A stretch of DNA of 64,000 nt from Actinobacteria bacterium OK074 (GCA_001298575.1 LJCV01000252.1:1-64000); one strand, 5' to 3'; numbered from the stretch's first letter, positions 7,742-17,549 are shown. Translations and numbers: made by a program. The notes: a model not told the origin generated them from the sequence alone.

Positions 7742-10700
7742 CCCGCACTCCCCGGGCTGCGGTGACCGAACTTCTTCAGGTCGGCGGAGCGGGTGCCGGC
7801 GGGCTGGAGGTCGGCGTACGGATGCAGGCGGGCGCCAGTGGTGCCGTTGACCAGGGTGCGGTGCGGCTGCGTGGGGGTCGGATGCGGACGGCTCGCCCCG
7901 AGGAGTGCGAGGGCGGCCTCGGGGCCGTCGTCCCGGCGGGCCGCCGCGATCTCGTCCAGGTCCCAGGCCATGGAACCGACGACGGTACGACGGGTGCCGC
8001 GCACCTGGACCGTGCCGCGCACCAGCAGCAGCCCGCTGTGGAAGACGGTGTACGCGCAGGCCGGGTGGGAGTCCTCGAAGAAGGCGAGGTCGACCAGGCC
8101 CGAGCCGTCCTCCAGGGTGACGAAGATGATCCGCTTGCCACTGGCGATCGGCGGGGTCTGGGTGGAGGCGCGGACCCCGGCGACCAACACCCGCTGCCCG
8201 GCACGCAGTCCGGCCAGGTGCGCCGCGTCCGTCGCGCCGATCTCGCGCAGGAGACGGTGGTGGTGGTCCATGAGGTGCTTGGAGACGTCGATGCCGAGGG
8301 TGCTCAGCTCGGCGCTGAGCGCTTCACGGCCGGTCATCTCCGGCAACCCGCTCGGCTCCGCTCCTCCGAGAGCGTCTGTATCGATGGGCAGTTGCCCCTC
8401 GTGTGCGGTCCGGTTGCGGGACTGCCGGTGCAACTCTGTGATCTGGAGCAGGAGATCACGCCGAGTGAGACGGCCGTCGTGCAGAGAGGTGAACGCGCCG
8501 ATCTCCGCGAGGCGTTCGGCGACCGGTCTGCTGGGACGGGCCCGCTGCCAGAAGTCCGACAGCGATCCGTACGGCTGCCCCTCCTCGATCCGCGCGCACT
8601 CCTCCTCGCCGATGCCTCGCACCCCGGACAGCGCGAGCCGCACCCCCCACTCCTCCTGCTCGGTCATCTCCACGGTGTGCTTCCCCTTCGAACGATTGAC
8701 GTCGACGGGCAGCACCGCCACCCCCCGACGCCGGGCGTCGGAGACCAGGACACGCTTGGGCCACATGCCAGGGTCGTGTTCAAGCAGGCCAGACAGCAAA
8801 AATGCTGGAAAGTGCGCCTTGAGCCAGGCGCTCTGCAGAGCCGGTACGGCGAACGCGACCGCGTGGGCCCGGCAGAAGCCGTACGCACCGAATGCCTCGA
8901 CGGTCTTCCACACCTCCTCCCGGACGGACGCGCCGTAGCCACGCGCACGGGCCCGCTCGTGGAACCAGTCCCTGATCCTGGGCAGTTGCTCCTTGTCGCC
9001 GAGCGCCCGCCGGGTGATCTCTCCGAAGACCCGGTCGCAGCCGGTCAGCACCCGCAGGGTCTCGATGATCTGCTCGTGCCAGATGGTCACGCCGTAGGTG
9101 TCGGCGAGCACCGGCTCCAGGTCCGGGTGGGCGTAGTCCGGGGTGCCGCCGTGGCGGGCGGCGATGTACCGCTCGGGCATGCCGCCGGCGACCGGGCCGG
9201 GGCGGAAGAGGCTGATGTCGGCGATGACGTCCTGCACGTCACGGGGCTGGAGCCGGGACAGGAGGTCCTGTTGACCGGGCGATTCCAGTTGGAACAGGCC
9301 CAGGGTCTGGCTCTCCTGGATGAGCTTGAACGCGAACACGTCGTCGAGCGGTACCTGTTGGGGGTCGTCGAGGTCGATGTGGTTGCCGGTGGCGCGTTCG
9401 ATCTCGGTGACGGCGTGGGCCATCGCGGACTGCATCCGTACGCCCAGGACGTCGAGTTTGATGTTGCCCAGCGCCTCGATCTCCTCTTTTGCGGCCATGG
9501 CCATGGGGTAGTCGCCCTGCGGGGTGGGCTGCACCGGCAGCCGGTCCAGGAGGGTCGCATCGCTGATGACCACTCCGCAGGGGTGCATGGCCATGCCGTG
9601 GACCAGAGAGTCAAGGCCCTCGGCGAGCTCCCACAGGGGCCCGTACCGGTTCGCCTCGGCCGCCAGCTGCCGCAGCTCGGGGAGTTCGGCGAGCGCGCTC
9701 GTGATATCGGAGGCACGCAGGTGCGGGAAGCTCTTGGCGATCCGGTCGACCTCTGCGGGCGCAACCCCCAACGCAAGACCGGTATCCCGCAGAGCCCTGC
9801 GTGCTCTGTAGGTCTCGGGCATCGCGGTGACCGCCACCCGTTCCTTGCCGAACCGTTCGAAGATCGCGTCGTAGCACTCCAGCCGTCGAGCTGACTCCAC
9901 GTCGATGTCGATGTCGGGCAGCGACCTGCGGCGCGCGCTCAAGAAGCGTTCGAACAGCAGGCTGTGGTCGAGCGGGTTGGCGGTGGCGATGCCCAGCGCG
10001 TGGCAGACCAGTGAGCCGGCGCCCGAGCCGCGGGCCGCGACCCGGATGCCCTTCGCGCGGATGTCGGTCACGACCTGGCCGACGGCGAGGAAATACGAGT
10101 CGTAGTCCAGCGCGGAAATCACCTTGAGCTCTTCGTCCAGCCGATCGAGCGCCGATCGGTCGCGGCCGAGGCCGCGTCGGGCCAGCCCGGCCTCGCACTG
10201 GCCCCGCAGCAACTGTGCGGCTCCACCGACTCGGGGCTCGGCGCCGAAGAGCGACGGTTCCGGGAGGTGCGCTGTGCCGAGTCCGAGGTCCGTCTCAGGA
10301 TCGACAGTGCAGGCGGCGGCCGTGCCGACGGTGTCCGCCATCAGGCGGTGGGCCCGGCGGATGTCCGCTCCGGCGCACTCGGCAATCATCCGTGCCACGT
10401 TCGCCATCCCCCTCTCGCCCTTGAGCCAGCGCCGCCCGCTGTCCAGACGGCGCGGGTCGATCGGACGGAGCAGTCGTGCGGCGTCAAGGACATCGGCGAG
10501 GCGGTGCTGGTTGGGATCGGCGTAGCGGACGGCGTTGGAGAGCACGGCGGTGGTGCGGGTGCGGTCTGCCAACGCCAGAGTCCGAGCAGCCAGCCGAAGC
10601 GATCCGGGTCCGATGCTGAAACGTTTATGCACGACAGCTTCCAGCCTGATTCCCCTACCGAAGATCTCCTGCCACGGCGCCAGGAGCTTCCTCGCGACGT

Positions 10701-11190
10701 CTTCACGGCCGGCCGCCAAGGCCCGTACCGGCTCCGAGAGCGGCCCGAGCAGGACGGTCAGGCCGGGGCCGCCGTACTCGCGCAGCGCCTCCCACGGCAC
10801 CACCGGCGATGTACCGGAGACGGCGCCGGCATGGGCGGCCGACGTGATGCGGCACAGCCGGGCCCAGCCCGCCCGGTCCTGGGCGAGCAGCACGAACCGC
10901 AACGGCGGCTCGACGACGTGCGCGCCCCCGCGCGCCGGGGTGCGAGGGCGCTGGGCGGGTGGCGGGGGCGCGAGGGCGTCCACCGCGAGATCGACGCCGA
11001 AGAGCGGCCGGATGCCGTCTTTGGCGCACGCCTGCGCGAACCGGACGGCACCGGTGACCGTGTCCCGGTCGGTAAGTGCGAGGGCCTCCATGCCCCGCTC
11101 AGCCGCCCGTCGGGCGAGCTGCTCGGGATGGGAGGCACCGTAGCGGGCGGAGTAACCGGACGCGACGTGCAGATGAGCGAAGCCCGCCAT
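7738..11190 (-). CDS. dnaE2: Error-prone DNA polymerase III alpha subunit DnaE2
   Basis: This 1150-residue C-family polymerase performs translesion, mutagenic synthesis after DNA damage. The N-terminal PHP domain starts FAHLHVASGYSARYGA. The catalytic palm carries PDIDIDVES near residue 423, and GLFQLESPGQQ, LFRPGPV and YGFCRAHAVAFA follow. The helix-hairpin-helix segment is GVRGIGEEECARI, and an OB-fold (RVLVAGVRASTQTPPIASGK) lies near the C-terminus. Length and motifs match DnaE2 rather than replicative DnaE1. The next gene overlaps by ATGA. A LexA-like box lies about 50 bp upstream, so SOS induction is expected. Confidence 0.95.
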   Translation of the reverse strand: MAGFAHLHVASGYSARYGASHPEQLARRAAERGMEALALTDRDTVTGAVRFAQACAKDGIRPLFGVDLAVDALAPPPPAQRPRTPARGGAHVVEPPLRFVLLAQDRAGWARLCRITSAAHAGAVSGTSPVVPWEALREYGGPGLTVLLGPLSEPVRALAAGREDVARKLLAPWQEIFGRGIRLEAVVHKRFSIGPGSLRLAARTLALADRTRTTAVLSNAVRYADPNQHRLADVLDAARLLRPIDPRRLDSGRRWLKGERGMANVARMIAECAGADIRRAHRLMADTVGTAAACTVDPETDLGLGTAHLPEPSLFGAEPRVGGAAQLLRGQCEAGLARRGLGRDRSALDRLDEELKVISALDYDSYFLAVGQVVTDIRAKGIRVAARGSGAGSLVCHALGIATANPLDHSLLFERFLSARRRSLPDIDIDVESARRLECYDAIFERFGKERVAVTAMPETYRARRALRDTGLALGVAPAEVDRIAKSFPHLRASDITSALAELPELRQLAAEANRYGPLWELAEGLDSLVHGMAMHPCGVVISDATLLDRLPVQPTPQGDYPMAMAAKEEIEALGNIKLDVLGVRMQSAMAHAVTEIERATGNHIDLDDPQQVPLDDVFAFKLIQESQTLGLFQLESPGQQDLLSRLQPRDVQDVIADISLFRPGPVAGGMPERYIAARHGGTPDYAHPDLEPVLADTYGVTIWHEQIIETLRVLTGCDRVFGEITRRALGDKEQLPRIRDWFHERARARGYGASVREEVWKTVEAFGAYGFCRAHAVAFAVPALQSAWLKAHFPAFLLSGLLEHDPGMWPKRVLVSDARRRGVAVLPVDVNRSKGKHTVEMTEQEEWGVRLALSGVRGIGEEECARIEEGQPYGSLSDFWQRARPSRPVAERLAEIGAFTSLHDGRLTRRDLLLQITELHRQSRNRTAHEGQLPIDTDALGGAEPSGLPEMTGREALSAELSTLGIDVSKHLMDHHHRLLREIGATDAAHLAGLRAGQRVLVAGVRASTQTPPIASGKRIIFVTLEDGSGLVDLAFFEDSHPACAYTVFHSGLLLVRGTVQVRGTRRTVVGSMAWDLDEIAAARRDDGPEAALALLGASRPHPTPTQPHRTLVNGTTGARLHPYADLQPAGTRSADLKKFGHRSPGSAG

Positions 11191-11241
11191 GTCGCACCTC
11201 CATCACTCCGCCCCTTTTCAGCCATACGCCCGATACGTTCA

Positions 11242-11257
11242 TCGCACTCTCGTTCGA
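11242..11257. promoter_or_regulatory. LexA/SOS box upstream of dnaE2
   Basis: Read on the minus strand the site is TCGAACGAGAGTGCGA. The actinobacterial LexA consensus is TCGAAC-N4-GTTCGA, so 11 of 12 defined bases match. It ends 52 bp before the dnaE2 ATG, a normal promoter position. An extra half-site TCGAAC occurs nearby at about 11294. Confidence 0.7.
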
Positions 11258-11489
11258 TTACTCTAGCCCCATCAGCCCTGGTCAGCGACCACATTCGAAC
11301 ACATCAGCGATTCTTGGAGGGGATGAGCAGCGTCCGAAACAGGCACCGTCCCGTCAGCTCCCCAGCCGGGCTGAGCAGTTGGGGCAGTCGCCTCGCGGTG
11401 CACATCACGCCACAGTCGTTCAGCAACTTGATGCGGATGCACGCAGGCAGCGACTTGCAGCGCGAACAGCACTTCCCGTAACGGGCGGC

Positions 11490-12670
11490 CTCAGATCGGT
11501 CGCCGCCGGCTCTCGGGGGTCATGTCCCGCTGGGTGGTGCAGTCACAGCAGCTGTTTCGATTCCGGTGGTGGGGTGATGTGCCGTTCGGGCGGGGTTGGG
11601 AAAGACCTGGACGACGTCGGCCCGCCGTCTGATCTCCCGGTTCAGCCGTTCCAGCGGGTTGGTCGACCAGATCTTCTTCCCGTGCGCCGGCGGGAAGCCG
11701 GCGAACGCCGTGATGTCTCCGGCGGCGTCCAGCAGCATCTTCTTGGCCTGCGGGAACTGTCGTCCGAGCATGTCGGCGACCACGTCCGGCTGGATGCGTA
11801 CCTGCTCGCCGGTGGTCCGGGCGGAGATCGTTCGGATGGTGGCCGCCACCATTCCTCCCGAGCCCTTCTCGATCACGCTGAAGACGTCTCGCACGAAGTG
11901 AACTCGGCACCCGCGGCCAGGCCGAGCCGAGGACGACGGTGCGGATCGCGGCCGCCAGCCCGCTGTGGCTGTCGGAGACGACCAGCTTGGCCATGCTCCA
12001 GGCCACGGGCTCGTAAGGAGCGCGGGAACGTCGTCCACAACGGCTTCGACTCGCTGTCACCGACCATCAGGCCGAGGATCTCGCCGTGCCCGGCGGCGGA
12101 GATCCCGGTCACGATCACCACGACCTGCGAGGCAATCCGGTGATTCACCCGTGCCTTGCACAGTAGGTGGCATCCAGGAAGACGTGGGGGAAGACCGTGT
12201 GGTCCAGCGGCCGTTCCTTGAACGCGGTCAGTTCCTCGTCCAGTTCGCCGCAAAACCGGGAGACCTCCGACGTGGAGATCCCGCTCTCCGCACCAAGTGC
12301 CTTGACCAGGTCATCGACCGAGCGGGTCGAGACGCCGTGCACGCATGCCTCCACCACCACGGCGAACAGCGCCCGGTCGATGCACCGGCGCCGCTCCAGC
12401 AAGGAGGGGAAGAACGATCCGCTCCGTACCTTCGGAATCCTCAGATCGAGGTCACCGGCCTGTGCGGCCAGCAGGCGTCCGCGGCGGCCGTTGCGCCAGG
12501 CCGTGCGCCTCTCGGCGTGCTCACACGGCGCGGCACCGATCACATCGGTGGCCCCGGCCTCGCCCAGCTCCTGCAGGACGCCGCTCGCACACCACCCTGA
12601 TCGCTTCAACTCCCTCGACCCGACGTAGTGACTCCACCAGCCGCATCAGCTCGGACCGGGACAAGGCCAT
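11490..12670 (-). pseudogene. IS256-family (mutator type) transposase remnant
   Basis: The ATG at 12670 opens MALSRSELMRLVESLRR, the usual N-terminus of IS256-family transposases. Conserved pieces follow in different frames: IPKVRSGSFFPSLLERRR, DHTVFPHVFLDATYC (about 12175), KARVNHRIASQVVVIVTG with GLMVGDSESKPLW, SMAKLVVSDSHSGLAAAI, RVHFVRDVFSVIEK and KKIWSTNPLERLNREI. At least three frameshifts separate them, and the C-terminus is lost after VVQVFPN. The protein cannot be made intact. Terminal inverted repeats were not identified. Confidence 0.88.
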
Positions 12671-12810
12671 CGCGTGCTCCTCCGGTCGAACTGCCCGTTC
12701 ACCAGCGGTGTGCGACGTCGGCAGCGCCCCCCGAGTCCGCTGTCGGCTGTCGGACAGGGCTTCGATCGTCAAGGCGCTCGGCGTCCCCGGCGTGCTCACC
12801 CGGCACACGT

Positions 12811-12995
12811 TCGACCTCGGCCGGCGAGATGCTGCCGCCGCCGCGGATGATCAGGTCGGAGAGTCGCCCCACGGCATGGACATCCGGTCACAGCGCGCCA
12901 CCGCTCGAAGAGCGATTCGTTGCGTGGCTCCCGTACCGGGAAGTCGTTGCGGAAGACGTTGTCCGGGTCGTAGACGGCCTTCACCTGCCGGCACC
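12811..12995 (-). pseudogene. Scraps of an acyl-CoA ligase and an FAD-linked oxidase
   Basis: On the minus strand, 12811-12872 encodes VGRLSDLIIRGGGSISPAEV. This is the conserved C-terminal linker of AMP-forming acyl-CoA synthetases (usually GRLKDxIIRGGENISPxEVE). Separately, 12931-12995 encodes VKAVYDPDNVFRNDFPV, the BBE-type C-terminal end of an FAD-linked oxidase. Neither has a complete gene around it. The rest of 12671-13277 shows no supportable gene. Confidence 0.6.
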
Positions 12996-13277
12996 GGCCG
13001 ACCGTCCTGCCCGCCATCGCCCGACGACCAGACCAGCAGCCCGACGAGACAAGGAAAGGAGCGACCTGTACGACCTCCGGGTGCCGTGGACCCCCGGCGC
13101 AGCCGCAGCGATACGCGAAGGCCCCGCCCGCGGTCACGCGGAACAGACAGGGCGAACCGGCGACCCGGTCATGCGCTCACGACCGCGTCGTAGCCGCGCG
13201 CCGCGGACGGCGTCCGGCCTCTTCGACGTCAGCCGGTGGGCTGCAAAGGCTGATCCGGCGGCCGGGACGGACGGCCG

Positions 13278-13934
13278 TCACTGGAAGGCGGAGTGGATCT
13301 CCTGTTCGGTGGCGGCGTGGGAGACGACGAGGAGTTCGTCGCCGGGCCGGAGCCGCATCCCGGGTGTGGGGACGGTGGGTTGGCCCTCGCGGATGACGGT
13401 GGCGATGACTGTGCCCGCGGGAAGGGTGATCTCGGCGAGGGTGCGTCCTGCGGCGCGGGACCGCGGTGTGATGGCGGTTTCGATGACATCGACGCCGGCC
13501 TTGCTCAGGCGCAGCAGGGCGACGGTGTCCGTGGCGCCGGTGGCCTCCTCGATGAGGGAGATCAGTGGCGTGGCCGCGGGGACCGCGGTGTCGACCCCCC
13601 AGCTCTGGTCGAACAGCCACGCGTTCTCCGCCTCGTTGACGCGTGCCGCGACACGGGGCACGTCGAACTGCCGCTTGGCGAGGAGGCTGATGACGAGGTT
13701 GTCCTCGTCGTCGCCGGTGGCCGCGATGACGAGGTCGGCGGTGAGCACGCCCGCGTCCTCCAGGACGCCCGGTTCGCAGGCGTCCCCGGCCAGGAGGCGT
13801 ACGGGCAGGTGGCCTTCGAGGTCCGCGACGCGATCGTCGTCGATGTCGACGAGGGTGACGTCGCCCCGGGCGGCGGCGAGAACCTGGGCGATCTGCGTGC
13901 CCAGGCGGCCCGCACCGGCGATGAGAGCCTTCAT
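13278..13934 (-). CDS. TrkA-family potassium channel/transporter regulator (second copy)
   Basis: This 218-residue protein has an RCK/TrkA-N Rossmann domain that opens with MKALIAGAGRLGTQIAQVLA and continues with VTLVDIDDDR and LLAGDACEPGVLEDAG. A TrkA-C domain (about residues 140-215) ends with RLRPGDELLVVSHAA. Such proteins gate K+ transporters or channels in response to NAD(H) or nucleotides. The start overlaps the stop of a paralogous TrkA gene by ATGA, so the pair probably forms a hetero-oligomeric regulator. No K+ transporter subunit is present nearby, so the partner must lie elsewhere, or the pair serves the upstream ATPase. Confidence 0.88.
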   Translation of the reverse strand: MKALIAGAGRLGTQIAQVLAAARGDVTLVDIDDDRVADLEGHLPVRLLAGDACEPGVLEDAGVLTADLVIAATGDDEDNLVISLLAKRQFDVPRVAARVNEAENAWLFDQSWGVDTAVPAATPLISLIEEATGATDTVALLRLSKAGVDVIETAITPRSRAAGRTLAEITLPAGTVIATVIREGQPTVPTPGMRLRPGDELLVVSHAATEQEIHSAFQ

Positions 13935-14590
13935 GTCCCCAGCTCCTTGTCCAGAAAGCCGCGCAGACGGCCGAGCGCGGTGGCCGCGACGGCGAAGGTG
14001 ACCACGTCCCCCGGCTCGGCGCGGGTGCTGTGGGCGGGTACCAGCGACCGTCCCCCGCGGGTGACCTCGACGACGCGGATCTCGCCGTCCACGTCGAACT
14101 CGGCCAGCCGCCGCCCGCTGACGTAGGTCGGCAGCTCGGAGCGGACCAGGAGGGTTTCGCCGTTGCCGAAGGTGAGTTCCGGTGTGAGGTGGCGGTGCAG
14201 GAGCATCTGGTGGATCTGGTGCACGGTCCAGCGGACGCTGGCGATGGTGGGGATGCCGAGCTCGCGGTAGATGTCCGCGCGGCGCGGGTCGTAGATGCGG
14301 GCGAGGACGACGGGTACCCGGTACGTCTCCCTGGCCGTGCGGGCGCTGACGATGTTGCTGTTGTCGCCCGAGGTGGCGGCGACGAACGCGTCGGCGTGCT
14401 CGATTCCGGCGGCCTCAAGCACCGTACGGCTGTACGCGTTGCCCTCGTGGAAGCCGCCGGGGAAGCCGGTCGGCAGCAGTCTGCGGGTCCGGGGCCGACG
14501 GTCGATGAGCTCTACGTCGTGGCCTTCGGCGACGAGCTGGACGGCGAGTGCGGATCCCACCCGCCCGCAGCCCGCGATGATCACTCTCAT
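13931..14590 (-). CDS. TrkA-family potassium channel/transporter regulator (first copy)
   Basis: This 219-residue protein begins MRVIIAGCGRVGSALAVQLV, a complete dinucleotide-binding motif. AFVAATSGDNSNIVSARTAR follows, and the C-terminal TrkA-C part ends at RAEPGDVVTFAVAATALG. It is a clear paralogue of the next gene and is coupled to it by a 4-bp overlap. The P-type ATPase stop overlaps its own ATG in the same way. The three genes are one translational unit, suggesting nucleotide-sensing control of cation transport. Confidence 0.88.
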   Translation of the reverse strand: MRVIIAGCGRVGSALAVQLVAEGHDVELIDRRPRTRRLLPTGFPGGFHEGNAYSRTVLEAAGIEHADAFVAATSGDNSNIVSARTARETYRVPVVLARIYDPRRADIYRELGIPTIASVRWTVHQIHQMLLHRHLTPELTFGNGETLLVRSELPTYVSGRRLAEFDVDGEIRVVEVTRGGRSLVPAHSTRAEPGDVVTFAVAATALGRLRGFLDKELGT

Positions 14591-17346
14591 TGTGCTCCTT
14601 CCCTCCGGTCTGCGGGCCGACGCCGGCGCAGCCACCACTTGCGGGTTTCCTCGGCGGCCAGCAGCAGTGCGCCGAATCCGGCGAGGACCGCCCAGTCGGC
14701 GGCGGCCAGCGGTGCGGTGTGGAAGACCGCCTGCAGGGGCGGCAGATAACTGATGGCCGCCATCAACGCGATGCCGAAGCCGCCGGCCGCCAGCAGCCAG
14801 GGGTTGGACAGCAGGCCGATCCGGAACACGCTCTGCCGGTCCGTGCGCACCGCGAGCGCGTTGAAGAACTGGCTGACGACGATCCCGGCCTGGACCATGG
14901 TGATCGCCTCCCGGTACGCGGTGTCGTCCTTGGTGAAGTCGGCGTACGGGATCCCGGAGGCGTTGATGTGCCAGAAGAACACGGCGCACACGCCGAGGGA
15001 CTGGATGCCGCCGAGGAACAGGATCCGGCCCAGCACGGCGGTGGAGAACAGCCGTTCGCGCTTCGATCGGGGCGGGCGGTCCATGACGTCGGGTTCGGGT
15101 GGCTCGGCGCCCAGCGCCAGGGCGGGCAGGACGTCGGAGCCGAGGTCGATCGCGAGGATCTGTACGGCGGTGATCGGGACCAGGGGGAACCCGGCGAAGG
15201 TGGCGGCGAGGATCGGGACCAGCTCGGCCAAGTTGTGGCTGAAGAGGTAGATCAGGAACTTGCGGATGTTCTGGTAGACCGAGCGGCCCAGGCGCACCGC
15301 GGTGGTGATGGAGGCGAACGAGTCGTCCAGCAGCACCATGACGGCGGCCTCCCGGGCGACGTCGGTCCCGGAGGCGCCCATGGCGACGCCGATGTCCGCG
15401 TGCTTGAGGGCGGGCGCGTCGTTGGCGCCGTCGCCGGTGACGGCGACGACCTCGCCGCACCGCTGCAGGGCGGTGACCACCCGCATCTTGTGCTCGGGGC
15501 TGACCCGGCACAGCAGCAGCTCGCCCGACTCGGTGAGCAGCGTGTCCAGCGCGTCGTCGTCGAGTGTGTCCAGCCGGGTGCCGGTCACCACGGTGGGATC
15601 GGGCTGCCGGACGATGCCCACCCGGCGGGCGACCGCTTCCGCGGTCAGCGGGTGGTCGCCGGTGACCATGACGATGCGGATGCCGGCGTGCCGGCAGGCG
15701 TCGACGGCGTCGCGGACCTCCGGCCGGGGCGGGTCGAGCATGCCGACCAGTCCCAGGAGGGTGAGGCCCGATTCGGCCTCGTCCTGGGTGGCACGGCCGC
15801 CGGGGAGGGTGCGTGCGGCCGCCGCCAGCACGCGCAGTCCCTGGGCGGCCAGTTCGTCGTTGGCGCCGGTCACCGCCGCGCGCAGTTCCTCGGTCAGCGG
15901 CTGCGACTGGCCCTTCCAGTCAACGGTGGTGCACCGGGCGAGCAGTTCCTGCGGTGCGCCCTTGACGTACGCGTGGTGGCCGCCGTGCTGGTCCCGGTGC
16001 ACGGTGCTCATCAGCTTGCGGGTCGAGTCGAAGGGGAACTCCGTCACGCGTGGTGTGGATGCCTCTTCGGCCGCCGGGTCGAGACCGGCCTTGGCGGCGG
16101 CGACGAGTATGGCTCCCTCCGTGGTGTCACCGAGGACCCGCCAGCCGTCGTGGTCCGACGGCGGGATCATCCGGGCGTCGCAGCACAGTGCCGCCGTCCG
16201 GAGCAACTCGCGCACCGGCTTCGGGTCGGTCACCTCGCCGACCGGCGCGTACCCCACTCCGGAGACGGGGTGGCGGACGTCTGACGCCCACACCTGCACG
16301 ACCGTCATCTCGGCCTGGGTGAGGGTGCCGGTCTTGTCCGTGCACACGACAGTGGCGGAGCCGAGCGCCTCCACCGCCAGCAGTTTCTTGACCAGCGCGT
16401 GCTGCCCGGCCATACGCCGTACGCCGATCGCCAGCGACACCGACAGCGTCGCGGGCAGGCCCTCGGGCACGAGGGCGACCATCACGCCGAGCGCGAAGAC
16501 GAACGTCTCGACGAGGGGTTCACCGGCCGGCAGCCGCACCGCGAACAGCAGCGCCCCGATCACCAGCGCCGCGCCCGCCACCCGGCGGGCCATCACGGCG
16601 ACCTGGAGCTGCAAGGGGGTCTTCTGGCGGGGTGCCGCTGCCGCGAGCTGGAAGATCCGGCCGAACTCGGTCCCGGCGCCCACGGCGAACACCACGGCCT
16701 TCGCGGTGCCCGCCACGACGTCGGTGCCCATGAAGACACAGTTGCGGGCCTCCAGCGCCGGCCCGTCCGCGACCGGCTGACGGGTACGGCCGACGGCGTC
16801 GCTCTCCCCCGTCAGCGCCGCGTTGTTCACCGAGACCTCGTGCGCCTCCACGAGACGGCAGTCCGCCGGCACCGCGTCCCCGGCCTCCAGGACGACGACG
16901 TCCCCGGGCACCAGGTCGCGGGCGGGCAGTTCCAGCCGTTCCCCGCCGCGCAGCACCCGGCAGGTGTGGGGCACCATCGCCTGGAGCGACTCGGCGGTCC
17001 GCTCGGCGGAGTACTCCTGGACGAAGCCGATGCCCGCGTTGAGCAGCACCACGCAGAGGATCGCCACGGCCAGTTGCAGAGTGCCCGTGTCCCGGGGTTG
17101 CTGGAGTCCGTACGCGAGGAAGGTGATCGCGGACGCGATGACCAGTACCACCGCGAACAGGTCGGTGAACTGGCCGACGAGCTCCCGCCACCAGGCCCTG
17201 CGCCGGGCCCGCGGCAGTTCGTTGGGGCCGTACCGCGCCCGCCGGACGGCCGCCTCCGCGGGCGCGATTCCCCGCGGCGAGGTGTCCAGCGCGGCGAAGA
17301 CGTCCCGGGTGGCCAGGGTCTGCACCGCGGGGCCACTCGCCGTCAC
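14587..17346 (-). CDS. P2-type cation-transporting ATPase (CtpF-like)
   Basis: This 919-residue membrane pump has the full P-type set. A cation-ATPase N-terminal segment (YGPNELPRARRR) is followed by membrane helices and TGES in the actuator domain (ALTGESDAVGR). Then come PEGLP in the membrane (VALVPEGLPATLSV), DKTGTLT with the phosphorylated Asp near residue 337, and GDGANDAPALKHADIGVAMG in the hinge. The C-terminal cation-ATPase domain is complete. The PEGLP and DKTGTLTQAEM context fits Ca2+ or Na+/K+-type pumps rather than heavy-metal CPx pumps. The start is the GTG giving VTASGPAV, which overlaps an upstream TGA as GTGA. The related mycobacterial ctpF belongs to the Dos regulon, and paired boxes lie upstream here too. 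Confidence 0.92.
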   Translation of the reverse strand: MTASGPAVQTLATRDVFAALDTSPRGIAPAEAAVRRARYGPNELPRARRRAWWRELVGQFTDLFAVVLVIASAITFLAYGLQQPRDTGTLQLAVAILCVVLLNAGIGFVQEYSAERTAESLQAMVPHTCRVLRGGERLELPARDLVPGDVVVLEAGDAVPADCRLVEAHEVSVNNAALTGESDAVGRTRQPVADGPALEARNCVFMGTDVVAGTAKAVVFAVGAGTEFGRIFQLAAAAPRQKTPLQLQVAVMARRVAGAALVIGALLFAVRLPAGEPLVETFVFALGVMVALVPEGLPATLSVSLAIGVRRMAGQHALVKKLLAVEALGSATVVCTDKTGTLTQAEMTVVQVWASDVRHPVSGVGYAPVGEVTDPKPVRELLRTAALCCDARMIPPSDHDGWRVLGDTTEGAILVAAAKAGLDPAAEEASTPRVTEFPFDSTRKLMSTVHRDQHGGHHAYVKGAPQELLARCTTVDWKGQSQPLTEELRAAVTGANDELAAQGLRVLAAAARTLPGGRATQDEAESGLTLLGLVGMLDPPRPEVRDAVDACRHAGIRIVMVTGDHPLTAEAVARRVGIVRQPDPTVVTGTRLDTLDDDALDTLLTESGELLLCRVSPEHKMRVVTALQRCGEVVAVTGDGANDAPALKHADIGVAMGASGTDVAREAAVMVLLDDSFASITTAVRLGRSVYQNIRKFLIYLFSHNLAELVPILAATFAGFPLVPITAVQILAIDLGSDVLPALALGAEPPEPDVMDRPPRSKRERLFSTAVLGRILFLGGIQSLGVCAVFFWHINASGIPYADFTKDDTAYREAITMVQAGIVVSQFFNALAVRTDRQSVFRIGLLSNPWLLAAGGFGIALMAAISYLPPLQAVFHTAPLAAADWAVLAGFGALLLAAEETRKWWLRRRRPADRREGAQ

Positions 17347-17513
17347 GGCGCGGCCACGCGCAGGACCGTGGGCTTGAGCGCCTCGGCCGGGCAGGCCCGG
17401 AGCGCATCGCGGCGGCCGGCCGTGTCCTCCTCGTGGAGGCCGCCGTTCTGACCCGCGGTCCCGGCACCGGGCACCGCATGCGGTGCCCGCGGCGGCGCAT
17501 ACACAGCGTTCAT
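17343..17513 (-). CDS. Small ORF ending in a ferredoxin-like tail (truncated ferredoxin)
   Basis: The 56-residue ORF begins MNAVYAPPRAPHA and its second half, RRDALRACPAEALKPTVLRV, resembles the C-terminal end of small 3Fe-4S/4Fe-4S ferredoxins, where CPA carries the last cluster cysteine. The first three cluster cysteines are absent, so it cannot bind a cluster by itself. Its stop overlaps the ATPase GTG start, so it may survive only as a translational leader. It could alternatively be chance coding sequence. It starts 37 bp from the tandem palindromes at 17550-17584. Confidence 0.5.
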   Translation of the reverse strand: MNAVYAPPRAPHAVPGAGTAGQNGGLHEEDTAGRRDALRACPAEALKPTVLRVAAP

Positions 17514-17549
17514 CACCCCAGAATCCGTGGAACCCCGTCTCACTGCCGA

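Noticed and set aside
11290..11310. A second SOS box at TCGAACACATCAGC
   Set aside because: Only the left half matches the LexA consensus.
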